From NCBI GenBank assembly GCA_007258455.2, contig VDFB02000001.1, positions 10,481,755-10,545,754 on the forward strand: a DNA stretch of 64,000 nt, in the 5' to 3' direction. Every line of letters starts with the position of its first letter. The stretch's first letter is position 1. The notes beneath the pieces were generated by a model that was not told where the DNA came from, ran no database searches, and saw only the letters and a program-made list of their open reading frames with translations. The translations under genes and the position numbers were made by a program. The DNA is from Sequoia sempervirens (taxonomy: Eukaryota; Streptophyta; Pinopsida; Cupressales; Cupressaceae). Positions 20,976 through 31,603 of this stretch are shown here, piece after piece.

Positions 20976-22973
20976 CTAATGGGTTTGATTTGGATTGTGG
21001 ATTTGATTTTTCTTTTCTTCAACATGTCGTATAGAGGGGACATGGGGAGCTTTAGATTCATGTGGATGTTTGGATTTATGCATTTTTATGTTAGCATCCA
21101 AAGTGCATTTATTAGTGATGGGATGGGTGTGAGGAGATGGACAATGTGGAGCAATGGAGGTAGGAGTATGGGGATTACGTGTAGATGGGGGATGTTTAGG
21201 TATGTGCCTTTGTTGATCCTGATTATGGGATATGCGAGAGGGATGTTTATGATGGATGACATGTATAGGTGTTGGATGGGTGAAAGGATGAGATGGAGGA
21301 GGTGATCTTGGGATATACGGACCCAAGATGGATAGAGTAGATGAAGGATGAGAGATGGTGGATGGAGGGATGTAAGGACCCAAAATGGATGGAGTAGATG
21401 AAGAAGGAATATGGACGGTTGTTTTGAGGTGATACAATAGAGGAGGAGGGATGGCAGCATATGATTTGGTGGGGCGATGGGAAGAGCCGATATTTCTTTT
21501 GGAAAAGGCTCGTTGAGGACATCTAGAGGTTGTACCAACGTGTTTAGATTGTGAGTCTTGGGGAATAGATCAAAGACCTTGCATGCAGATTTGTTCTTTG
21601 ACTTGGATGGGCTCTAAAATACCTTGCTCGTGAAGGCCTAGACCTTTTCCTTGATAGTTCATGTTCTTGAGCATTCGATCCATGATAGGATTTTTGTTAT
21701 TCTAAAAACATGATGCGAGTCCATTATTAGGTGGGGGATGATGGGTGGTATATACACTGTGTTTTTCTTTTGCAAGGAGGCCACCATGGAAGAATGTGAG
21801 AGTACCAAGGGGATATGCAAGCGGTGTGGGGATAGCATTTTTAGGCGATGATGGGGGATCCTGAGGAGATGATGGGATAGAAGCATTTGGATGGGTGGTA
21901 TCTGGAGAGGGAGTAGGGGATATGATAGGATTTGATTTTGTGGTAGCAGGCTCATGCAATGGAGATAGAGATGGAATGGTAGAATCTTGAATGTCAAGAG
22001 GATCATGGGATGGAATGGATGGGGGCCTGTGATCTTGCGGTAGACTAGATGGGATGGTAGGATCTTGATCTGGAGGAGGGGATATATTGGCATGCTTTGG
22101 ATCAGGCTTTTGGCATGACTCATCTTGTGCAGGAGGCGTGATAATGGAGTCATGGGGGGACTCTTCAAGTTGGGGAGATGGAAGGATAGAGGATTCAAAA
22201 TATTCCTGGGGATGGATACTAGGAGTGGAGGAAGTGGATTGGATGTCGTTGATAGGTTCGACGGCTCTCAGAGTAGGGGGTGGGTGTTCAATGGATTTGG
22301 TAGATGTGATGGTAGGAGATGGGGACTCAGTGGATTCAGAGGATGTGATGGTATCATCAATGATAGGTGTTGGATGGAGAAGGGTCTCGTCACTAATGAC
22401 CATGGATGATGGGTTGGGATGGCATGGTTCCACGACTGCAATGTGTGGAGTGGGGGATGTTTCCTTTGTCATAAGTCCTTGGAGAAACTTGAATACGCTA
22501 GGCCGAGCTGGCAAGGCGAGAGTGGATGAAGGTTTATGGATTAATGGACTAGGATTAGATGGAAGATTAAGACTTGATGGATGATTAAGGTAAGGATATG
22601 GGCATGGGGAGTTAGGATAGGATGACATGGACGGTGGATCATTGGTAGAAGATATGGGCAGCGTGTTGTAATAAAGGTATTGGGATGGTGGATTAGGATG
22701 GGAAGATACAGGTGTTGGATTAATATAGGGAGATGCAGATGTTGGATTAGGGTAAGTTGATGGGTGTGTTTGACTAGGATAGGAAGGTGTGAATGTAGGA
22801 TTAGGTTGAGCGGATTGGTATGGAAGATTAGGGTAGTGGGTACATGTGGATGGGGGATCAAGATAGGGGTATTGTGATGGAAAACTAGGATAAGGGGATG
22901 ATGTAGATGAAGGATATGATGGATATGGTGGACATCCCTTGTCAAAGGTACCATAAGGAGTGTGATTAGACAT
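20976..22973 (-). pseudogene. Proline-rich protein with G-patch-like motif, two internal stops
   Basis: One minus-strand frame runs from a methionine at 22973 (MSNHTPYGTFDKGCPPYP) to about 20976, some 666 codons, with a TAA just upstream. The first 423 codons are open and very rich in proline and serine, with repeated YPS, YPNP and SSPQDPP words. After a TAG at about 21700 comes MDRMLKNMNYQGKGLGLHEQ followed by GILEPIQVKEQ. This matches the G-patch consensus (M-x-Y/W, G-x-GLG, QGI-x-PI). A TGA follows at about 21569, then a second proline/histidine-rich part. G-patch motifs bind RNA or RNA helicases and are known in some retroviral and plant Ty3 polyproteins, near protease. No protease, capsid or RT is visible here. 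Coding status rests on frame length, composition and the motif. Confidence 0.6.
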
Positions 22974-23699
22974 AGATGTGATAACTTAATGGGGTGATTG
23001 GATTTTGGAATGTGGGTGGAGAAAGCTTACTAGCAATGATAGTGTCAAGGGGATCTATGTCGTATACCTCTTGATCAACAAGACTTTCATTATCATCGTT
23101 GACATAATTAGGGTTTCCCTTGACCACTATTGATGGAGGATAAGAATTCATGATGATGAAAGGATAAAGATGATGGATAAAGATTTTGGATGGAAATGGA
23201 CTAAAGCCCAAATCGGGATTTAGGACAAGCTCAGATCGGGATTGGATTAAAGCTCATATTAGGATGATTGGATGATTGGATGGGATTGATTCTAACAATT
23301 GGATTGGATGATCAAAGGATGATTACGACACCGAATCTACCTCGAGATGGAAGGAGATCGATTGGGTTGAAGGTGATTGGATAAGGATGCGATTGGATTG
23401 GATTGGATTGATCGATTGATTGATAAGATAGACTGATGGATGACGAAAGAGACTACAAATCTTGTTCAGAGATTATCTTAGATGACTTAGGATACTGATT
23501 GATCGGATTAAAGGATAAATGGATGATTGCAGCACCGAATCCACCTTGAGATTGAAGGTGAATTGACTGGGCCAATGATGATTAACTTAGGACGGATGAC
23601 AATCCTAAGTAAATGTTGATGAGGACGATCAGATCAGACACTTTGGTCAATTTGGATAATAACCCGAGATGAAGTTCAGATTTGGGTGGGGAAAACGAT
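22974..23699 (-). other. Sequence upstream of the proline-rich frame
   Basis: An 81-codon minus-strand frame (22966-23211) in another phase includes VVKGNPNYVNDDNESLVDQE and VYDIDPLDTIIASKLSPPTF, less low-complexity than its surroundings, and could be a frameshifted N-terminal part. I do not recognise it. The rest is GGATTGGATTGATTGG-type simple sequence. Confidence 0.4.
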
Positions 23700-24123
23700 G
23701 ATTTGATTGGAGAAATGGATGAACAAATACTCAAAATGAGCAAATGGTTGATTGGGATAGATGAACAATTACTTAGAATGAGTAAACAAATGATCAAAAC
23801 GATAGAACGAGGGTTCAAAATGATGAAAGGAGGTGTGAAATGTATGAATGTTTACTCGAAACGAGTAAACAGATGATCGAAATGACAGAACGAGAGTTCA
23901 GAATGATGAAAGGATGTGTTGAATGGATGAATGTTTACTCGGAACGAGTAAACGGATGATCAGAATGATAGAACCAGAGTTCAGAATGATGAAAGGATAT
24001 GTTGAATGGATGAATGTTTACTCGAACGAGTAAACGAATGATCAGAATGATAGAACCAGAGTTTCAAATGATGAAAGGATGTGTTAAATGGATGAAAGTT
24101 TACTCGGAACGAGTAAACGAAGA
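23700..24123. repeat. 83-bp tandem repeat with palindromic core, about 4-5 copies
   Basis: Clear units place TTTACTCG at about 23851, 23934, 24017 and 24099 (period 82-83 bp), with diverged copies before them. Each holds an inverted repeat, TTTACTCG then CGAGTAAA, followed by AGAATGATAGAAC and TTCAGAATGATGAAAGGAT. Confidence 0.9.
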
Positions 24124-24180
24124 GAATGGTAGGGTATACCCCCCTCAAGAAGGTAGATGGTGAAGAAAAGGGTGCCCCGG

Positions 24181-25620
24181 CCAACTTCTCAAAAGTATGA
24201 AGTGGTATATATCATCAGAAAGAGCACGAAAAAATGAGAACTTCCTTTGAATGGAGTCAATCGGATAAACAATGTGGAAATGGTGGCCCTGGGAAGAAAG
24301 AGCAGAAGGACAGGTCTGCCACTTTGTAAGGATAGGTCTGCCACTCTGTAAGGACAGGTCCGCCATAGCAGGATAGGTCTCTCACCAGAAGGACAGGTTC
24401 GCCACCGGAGGGACAGGTCCATCGCCGGAAGGTCAGGTCCACCGTCAGAAGGTCAAGTCCGCCACCAGAAGGACAGATCCGCCACCGAAGGGATAGGTAC
24501 GCCACCGGAAGGACAGGTCCGCCACTAGAGAAAAAGTTGCTCAAAAGTATGAAGTGTTATATGTTGTTGGAAAGAGCACGAAAAACTGAGAAGAATTATT
24601 TTTGAATGGGGTGAATCAGATAAACAGTGTGGAAATGGCGGCCCTGAGAAGAAAGAGCAGAAGGACAGGTCCGCCACTCTAGGACAGGTCCACCAAAGGA
24701 TAAGTTTAAGCTCGATTTTTTGATGGATGGGTAAGGCAAAGGACCCAAAATATAGCAAACATTGATAATGATTAGTTTTGCACAAGAAAGACAATTTAGA
24801 TAGCACAACCCTAAGATTAGTAGAAACAGGTATGGCCAAAAAAAATTTCTACTTTAGGATGAACATGGTTGCTAAGGAGTCCTCGATATACACCTGGTAT
24901 GTGAGGCCCAAACCGTGAACACCAACCCGTTACAAGAGTGAGTCGGGAACCTTAGCGAGATACTAAAGGCTTGGACCAACTCTTCACGTCATCCCGAACG
25001 CTTCGCCAATTACAACGTGGTTGGATTAGGGTACAACTTTCGCTCTCCCCCCTTTATATACCCCGCCAGTACGCGTGGTTGGAATCGTCCCTTCGGGTGA
25101 TGAAATCCCCAAGCAGGTCCCACTAAGAAAATGAAAAATGGGGTGACTCAAGGACTTGGAAAGCTATGATTTCTCATCACCCAGGATAGCCAAATGGCGT
25201 AAGGGGATTGGATACGTCAAATAGCCTTCCACAAGCACGCCAAACAAGGTTTGTTGACCCCTCTAATTGAACTATGTGCCTAATTTACCAAAAGACAATC
25301 GGTAAAAACTTGAAATTTTACCTTTGGGAGGACAAGTCCGCCACTCTACAGGGACAGGTCTGCCACCAGAGAAGAAAAAGGTGCCTTGGCCAACTTCTCA
25401 AAAGTATCAAGTGTTATATATCGTTGGAAAGAGCACGAAAAAATAAGAAGAATTGCCTTTGAAAGGAGTCAATTGGACAAACAATGTGGAAATGGCGGCA
25501 CCGGGAAGAAAGAGTAGAAGGACAGGTCTGCCACTCTATAAGGACAGATCCGCCACTCCAGGATAGGTCCACCACCGGATAAGGACAGGTCCGCCACCAG
25601 AGGACAAGTCCACCACTCTG
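24181..25620. repeat. Three ~145-bp modules with 21-bp minisatellite tracts
   Basis: A core with CTCAAAAGTAT, GAAAGAGCACGAAAAA, AACAATGTGGAAATGG and GAAGAAAGAG starts near 24181, 24536 and 25385. Each is followed by words of the type AGGACAGGTCCGCCACCGGA, about 20-21 bp long: roughly ten or more copies at 24303-24532, two at 24660-24697, and about five at 25515-25620, with extra words at 25336-25365. Minus-strand frames that look like tryptophan/cysteine repeats (GGPVL, WRTCPS) are translations of this minisatellite. Confidence 0.88.
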
Positions 25621-25679
25621 TAACCTGAACCTGCAAAAATGCAAAAAACAACAAACATGAAAGAAAGAGACCCGTTTCT

Positions 25680-25699
25680 GGGTCCCACTGGGCATGCCA
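25680..25699 (-). other. Primer-binding-site candidate of the G-patch element
   Basis: The minus strand reads TGGCATGCCCAGTGGGACCC, four bases inside the right LTR. The TGG start and GGGCC-like end resemble primer sites of plant Ty3-type elements; I cannot assign the tRNA by eye. Confidence 0.6.
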
Positions 25700-25703
25700 G
25701 AAA

Positions 25704-26911
25704 TGTGATAGGTCGAATGTAAGCATTAGAAAACAGCAGCAAACTAAAGAGTGCAAATAAACACCAAAACAACCTACACCTCAAGATTAGCCTAAGTTGG
25801 AATCAACACAAGATAAAAGCAACAAATGGATCCTTATACCTTGTCTCGAATCGATCCTTTGGTTGGCCCTTCGATCTTTGATGTGTATGCTTCTTGATGG
25901 AAAAGATGTGAGATGTGAGATGCAAATGATGCTTGAACAAAGATGGATGAAAATGGCTAAGTATAGATTGAGAAATAAAATTGCAAGAGTTTGGCTAGCA
26001 AAATGATCTCTCCTAAAATGAGAGAAAAGAGGGGGTATTTATAGGAATTTTGAGAATTCCTAGAAGAGATAGATGGCCAAGATTGAGCCACCAAATATCA
26101 AGATGTAGGGCTAAGGTGAGTTGAGAACTCACAAGCCCTCACATCTTGACATGTGGCATGGGGAGAGGCTTAAGAAAGATGAGGTGGAGATGAGGTGTAA
26201 GAAAAGTACATGACATGGAGGGGGGTACAAAGTAACTTGGGATTTTGGTCAAGATATCCTCATAAAGGATGTCCTTGTCCCATGTGGGTGAGAGGACATG
26301 TGGGAAGGAGTGAAGGAATTAAAAATTCTTTTTGAGTGCATTGGGGGATTAAAAGTGAATTAAAAATTTACATGGAAAGTGGAGATGCCTTGTCAAAAAA
26401 GAAAAGTATTTAATAGGGTTGACTCAATTAGGTGATTAGGATTGTGCAAGTACTTGATTAGACTAATTAATGGAGATTAGGAGAGAGTTAGATTTCACAT
26501 GTGACTTGATGTGACAAGTCAAAGATCACATGGGGAAGAGTAATGAAGGATTAGAGGAGGGTTAGGTGGCTAAGAGAGATTAGAGGCCAACTTGCAAAAA
26601 TTGGAGGATGTGACACATCCTAATCAAGAATTAGGCATGTGCACATCCTAATGATGGGATTAGAAGAAGGATTAGGATAAGATACAAATGATGGAGGATG
26701 TGATATGAAGGGAATTAAATAAGTAAAATATTTATTTAATTCAATTGATGGAAGAAGGATTAAAGAGATAATGTATTATTGATTAAATACCTTAGGGATT
26801 TGGCAGAATTAAAGGTATTAATTAAATAATAGTAGTAGTATTTAATTAACGAAAATAAGACGAAAGGGGATGAATTTGGATAAATTAAGTGTCCAAATTT
26901 AGACGTCTATA
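25704..26911 (-). repeat. 5' LTR of the G-patch element (right copy)
   Basis: Begins TGTGATAGGTCGAATGTAAG and ends GACGTCTATA, where the partner has CTACA. Otherwise it matches 16649-17857 closely. Confidence 0.95.
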
Positions 26912-27135
26912 GTGATAATCAGAGTTGCATCAAACTCTCTGTAAATCCAGTATTCCATGATAGATCTAAGCACATTGAGATCCCCTACCATTATGTAAGA
27001 GACATGGTAGAAAGGAATGTGATCCAGTTGGAGTATATTAGTATAAATTATCAAACAATAGACATTCTCACCAAACCTCTCTCTCGAATCAAGGTTGAAC
27101 ACTTTAGGAAGAAGCTTGGTATGATTGAAATGTAA
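26912..27135 (+). pseudogene. copia-3 RNase H, C-terminal part
   Basis: Starts with the GTGAT duplication, then resumes the host RNase H: NQSCIKLSVNPVFHDRSKHI, PYHYVRDMVERNVIQLEYI, IDILTKPLSRIKVEHFRKKL and GMIEM followed by TAA at about 27133. The DNQS aspartate corresponds to the DSQS aspartate of copia-1. This piece is open throughout. Confidence 0.93.
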
Positions 27136-27691
27136 TTTGATATTATGTTTGAAATTCAAAATTGTTTAGAAGTTGTACTAATATATTTAAAGATGTTTAA
27201 TGTGTAAACTCTTTTGTCATGTGTGTGACTCCATGACCTTATGGGCTCGCTCCCCTTGTGTACATTATTGAAAGGTGACAATCTTTCTAATAATGAACAC
27301 TTGTATGTGACATTGTAAAGTGACGACTCTACAAGGATGAGTTGAACTATCATGATAGATATCATGTGACTTGATATCTGTGGACATGTCATGATAGTAT
27401 CTCTTGGACACTTTGATGGATATCATGGGACTTGATGTCATTTGAAGATCATTGTGATCCTTAAGAGATAATCATGGTGGATAACTATATATATCCATGG
27501 ATATGCCATGAATTATTATGGTAGACATCATGTGACTTGATGTCAGTGCACATACCATAATGAAGATGTGATTATGAAGAATGTCATGTGACTTGACAAT
27601 TTTGAGAAAACATATCATATCTTCGATATGACGTGTGAAGGTGATATCTCCACTTATTTGATTTGGAATATCTTCCCTAGCTAAGAGGGAG
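27136..27691 (+). repeat. copia-3 3' non-coding region with repeated palindromes
   Basis: Four copies of an inverted-repeat word related to GATATCATGTGACTTGATAT lie at 27359-27379, 27419-27439, 27524-27544 and 27581-27598. The region ends with the polypurine tract CTAAGAGGGAG at 27681-27691. No coding sequence is seen. Confidence 0.8.
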
Positions 27692-27958
27692 TGTTGATTT
27701 AAGATAGCTTTGGTCAGATATAAATGATGATTGCATTCATGCATCATCATCATTTATATTCAACCAAATTGTTCTTAAAATATAAAACCATCAAATAAGT
27801 CATTCGAATTTCAAATGATGATAATTAAAATTTGCAAATGGATAAATTAGAATTCATATTATATGATTGTTGTTTGTTAAATACTCTCATATTAGTCTAT
27901 GGATAACACCAAATGGGTTTGGTTGTTAAGGGAGCCTGTGCGCTCAAGGGACACGTCC
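27692..27958 (+). repeat. copia-3 right (3') LTR, first part
   Basis: Begins TGTTGATTTAAGATAGC directly after the polypurine tract. It aligns with the left LTR to about GGGACACGTCC, after which unrelated sequence starts. The exact breakpoint is uncertain by some tens of bases. Confidence 0.85.
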
Positions 27959-28019
27959 CATGAGCCGACGTGTCTCCACTTTGTGAAGACACGTCCATGT
28001 TGTGACCTTTTCACACATC

Positions 28020-29324
28020 GCCCCATTCAAAATGGGGATGCCTAATTTTTGCTCCATTCTGGTCTTTTGGCTTTGGTTTTTGTCTCTCTCTGTGTCTATC
28101 TCTTTTCTGGTGTTTGCCTTTCCGGGGACGTTCCCGTCTGTGAGCTTAAACATAAAATTTGGCCAAGTCTAAAAATTAGGGTTTGTACTTTCCTGGTTAG
28201 TTCAGGGTCAAACAAAGTGAATATATTGAAAATAGGGATTAACATTAAGGTCAGTGTGCTTCCAGTAGGCTTCCACTGAAGTTTCATCAGATTTTGACAA
28301 CTTACTATTTTCAGTAAGTGTGCAATTCAAGGCATTCCTTCAGCATTCTTGAAATTCTGACAGTCACACTGTGTCCATAACACATCAAGCTGCTTGCGTG
28401 CAAAATTTGAGCTGAAACAGACAACTTACTATTTTTAGTTCAACTTCCAGAGCAAATTTTAGGGCCTATATGCTGAATTTTTTAGTGCATGTCTGGAGAT
28501 TCCTTCTGGGTTTTCAGAGACCTTCGCGATGGTGTAACATGCAAAGTGAGATAACAACTTTCAGAGTTCAGCCTTCAAAGGCTATTTTTAGGGTTTGCAT
28601 GTCAGGGTTTTCTTTGCATGTCTGCACATTCCTTATGAGTTTTTCGAGAGCTTCGCAGTGATGTGACATGCAAACGAAGATGGTCACTCATTTAGCAACT
28701 TGCTATTTTTAGCAGATGCATTCCGACAGTCGCCTCCTAGCACTTCAGAATCACAAACTGATCGCAATGCAACAAAAACAAAGACAAATGGAAGTCATTT
28801 GATATGCATGCAAATCAAATTAGAGTTTCCAACTTCAGGACGTAAAAGGAGGGGTAAAAAGTCAGAATTTTCAAAAACTGGTGTAAACCACCGCGATTGG
28901 CATCTTTCAAGCTATCTACGGATAAAATTTGAGGGAAAACAAAGCACTTAATATTTATAGTAAGTCATTTCAGAAACTGGCTAAAAATAGCAAGTCAGCA
29001 TCAGGTACCGACGTCAACAGGCAAGTCACATGGTGAGGGGCGCATCATTCAAATTTCAAATCAAATGGAGTTGTGGAGGTATAAGAAGTAGACAGTTACT
29101 ATAAATAGCAAACCACCTTCAGAAATGGGCTAAAAATAGCAAGCCAACCCAAAATAGCAGTGTCAATAGGTTGATGAAGTCATGAGGATCCAATGTTCAA
29201 AATTTCAAAACGATCTGAGCTTCTGGAGTGCGAAAATCAAGGGACTTACTATTTATAGTAAGGCATGAAGGAATGGGCAAAGACGAAGAAAAATGGCTAA
29301 GTGTTAAGAAATATCCTTTTGCCA
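28020..29324 (+). repeat. Leader with recurring short palindrome
   Basis: A motif close to CTTACTATTTTTAGTAAG, or its GC variant TTGCTATTTTTAGCA, occurs at 28301, 28425, 28700, 28947, 28981, 29096, 29129 and 29245, in both orientations. A hairpin CCCCATTCAAAATGGGG lies near 28021. No credible coding frame; the open frames of 60-80 codons here have no recognisable pattern. Confidence 0.65.
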
Positions 29325-30240
29325 CCTGAAAATGCGCCCGCCTCAAGTCATGCATGCAAAAATATTCCAAGTGAAAGTTTCATCCTCCTACCTAGCTAAA
29401 ATGCACCCAAGGAAAAGCTGGTGAAAATTTAAAAAAAATTCTAAGTATGAGGAATATCCTTTAGCCTAGGCCAAATGCAGCCTCCTCACAAAGCAAAGTA
29501 TGTGAAAAAGTTTCAAAGGAAGTCAAAGTTTTTATCCTCCTCCAATGGCTAAATGTGCCCATCTTGAGAGAAAGTCAAAGGTTCAAAGAGGGGGTCAAAA
29601 GGATTCATCCTTCACACATAGCAAAATGCGCCCTCACATGCAAGCAAGATGCTAAAAAAATTCTCTAAGTATGAAACTCGTCCTTCACATATGCCAAAAT
29701 GCGCCCAAACAAGGAAAGTCAAGAGTCAACAAAACAAGGTGGCATTTGAAAAGTTCATCATCCATGCATGCTCAAATATGCCCAAGAGAGGGCATGTGAA
29801 GACAAAATCAAGGAAGCTCAAGGGTCACTTGTTGGAGGCATTGAAAGTTTTCATTCTCTTGAACATGAGAAATGCGCCCAAGGTGTTGAGGGTGAAGTGA
29901 AGTATGCTAGGCGTGGTTAATTTTCCCCTTCAAGTGTGGTATGCGCCCAAGGTGGTAGGATGATAATTGCTAAGGCGTGGGAATTTAAATATGCTAGGCC
30001 TTGGAAGTTTAAAAGGAAAATGTTCTCCTTGGCATTTAATATGCGCCCAAGGCATTTTAAAAGAAATTTCTCCAAGGCAAGGGATGTTAAGTTGTCTAAG
30101 TGAATTTCTTCACCATTGGAATAATGAGTGAAGGTGAAATTAAAGAATTTTCTAAGGGAAATTTGTTCAAAATGCTAAGTAATTCAAAAAATTTCTAAGG
30201 CAAAGTATTTTCTTCCTTAAGAAAATACGCCTAAGTTTGG
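29325..30240 (+). repeat. Degenerate phrase repeat with AAATGCGCCCAAGG core
   Basis: The core, in variants such as ATGCACCCAAGG, ATGTGCCCATC and ATACGCCTAAG, occurs about 11 times (near 29331, 29400, 29475, 29543, 29624, 29697, 29776, 29870, 29940, 30040 and 30225), spaced about 65-185 bp, between AAG- and TTTC-rich spacers. Confidence 0.7.
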
Positions 30241-31603
30241 TGAAGTGATAAAATTTCTTGAGAGATGTGAGTGAATTTGCCAGTGATGATCTCAGAGAGT
30301 GCTTGCATTGCAGGATGGATTTTAAAAATTTTCAAGTCAGAATAACACAAGATGTTCACGGATGAGAAGAACGGATTTAAATTTCATAAGGAGATATTTT
30401 TCTAAGGTTCAAAATTTAAAAATTTAAATGAACCTATTCGTTGTGTACCCATGGATTCATCACGTTTTCGAGAAAAATTTCTTCTGGGTACTGATGATAT
30501 TCAATTAGAAATGGATTTCCAAGTCTTCTACACTTTGCCAAGGCCTTCAGCATGAAGAATTTAATCGGTGCTCAAATTATGAATTCTCTTAAGGGAAATT
30601 ATAAAATTTTCTAAGGCAAATTTGAATAAAATGTGTTTTCGAAAGGAAAATGCTTCAACGATGAATTTAAAGTGAATTGCCTAGATGATTTTGATTGAGT
30701 TCTTCATAGATGAATTTTCTAGAGCATCAAAGATGATTAAAATTTAAAATTTGCAAGATAGAGGTTCGGTTGGTGAATGGAAATTGATTAAAAGATGAAT
30801 TTAAATTAAATATTTTCAAAAGTGAATTAAAATGTGACCGTCAAAGTTGAACTTCTAGAAGAATAAGATTCCTGACGTCGAAAGACAAGTTTCAAGAATA
30901 CCAGAGAGGGAAATTCGAATGAAGTAGTGGAGATTTAATATACTGGCTAAACTTAGCCTTCTTCTAGAATTCGATTTTCCTATAAGAATTGAGAAGTTTT
31001 TCATTTCTTTTCACAGTTGAAGAAAATCGAATTTGCTTTGAGTTTGTTGCTGAAGCTGTAGTGCAAGGAAGTTCGATTTTGCTCTGAAGGATTTGAAGTT
31101 CCCAGTGCAAGTGGGAAAATTGATTTGAGAAGAGGAATTTTCTGAAACTAAAGGTTGAAACTTGAGTTTGTTGCTGAAGTTGAGAAGGTATGAATTGAAG
31201 TCAAATTGCTGAAGCTAAGTTTTAAAAATATGAATTCATTGTTGAAGCTGGAGGTTGTTGCTAAAGTTCGACTTCCACTCTAAGTCACTTGGAGTTGCAA
31301 AGAACACTGTTGAAGTTATTTTGAAAGTAAATATTGCTGAAGTAGAAGATTGCTAAAGAAGTGCAAATTTACAAGACTGAAGTTGTTGCAGCCAGTTAGG
31401 AAATTTAATAAGTATCATTGAAGTTGTTGAAGTTGAAAGCTGTTGAGACTTTCTAAGTGATTGATAATTTGAAGTCTGTTGAAGGAGAAGTTGAGGTTTG
31501 CAAATGAGAAATAATATTACAACTTCTTGAAGTCGACTGGTAGCCCTGCAAAATGTTTTATTTTTCGAAGTTAATTTGCTAATGGATGTTTATTGTTTTG
31601 CAG
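30241..31603 (+). other. AT-rich leader before the unknown long frame
   Basis: Rich in AAATTT and AAGTGAATT words, then from about 31140 in TTGCTGAAGTTG-like words. It ends TTGTTTTGCAG directly before the ATG at 31604, which looks like a splice acceptor. No coding pattern seen. Confidence 0.5.

Larger units (their letters stand above)
16649..26911 (-). mobile_element. Pol-less LTR retroelement with G-patch ORF and internal repeats
   Basis: Two LTRs of about 1.2 kb (16649-17857 and 25704-26911) and matching GTGAT duplications bound a 10.3-kb element. A pyrimidine run beside the left LTR (the polypurine tract on the minus strand) and a primer-site-like word beside the right LTR set the orientation as minus. 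The 7.8-kb interior shows no RT, integrase, RNase H or capsid motif on either strand. It contains a proline/serine-rich minus-strand frame with a G-patch-like motif, several tandem arrays and long purine-rich (plus strand) tracts. It fits the class called large retrotransposon derivatives, which must borrow replication proteins from an autonomous relative. Confidence 0.9.

Noticed and set aside
23700..24123. CRISPR-like array
   Set aside because: Repeats are 83-bp tandem units without unique spacers and lie in a plant LTR element.
24145..24839. Overlapping minus-strand frames with GGPVL and WRTCPS repeats
   Set aside because: They translate the 21-bp minisatellite in three phases; the unit length of 20-21 bp varies, so no single frame is kept.
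25797..26006. 69-codon plus frame, also present at 16743-16952
   Set aside because: It lies in both LTRs of the same element, so the repetition reflects the LTRs and not a gene family.
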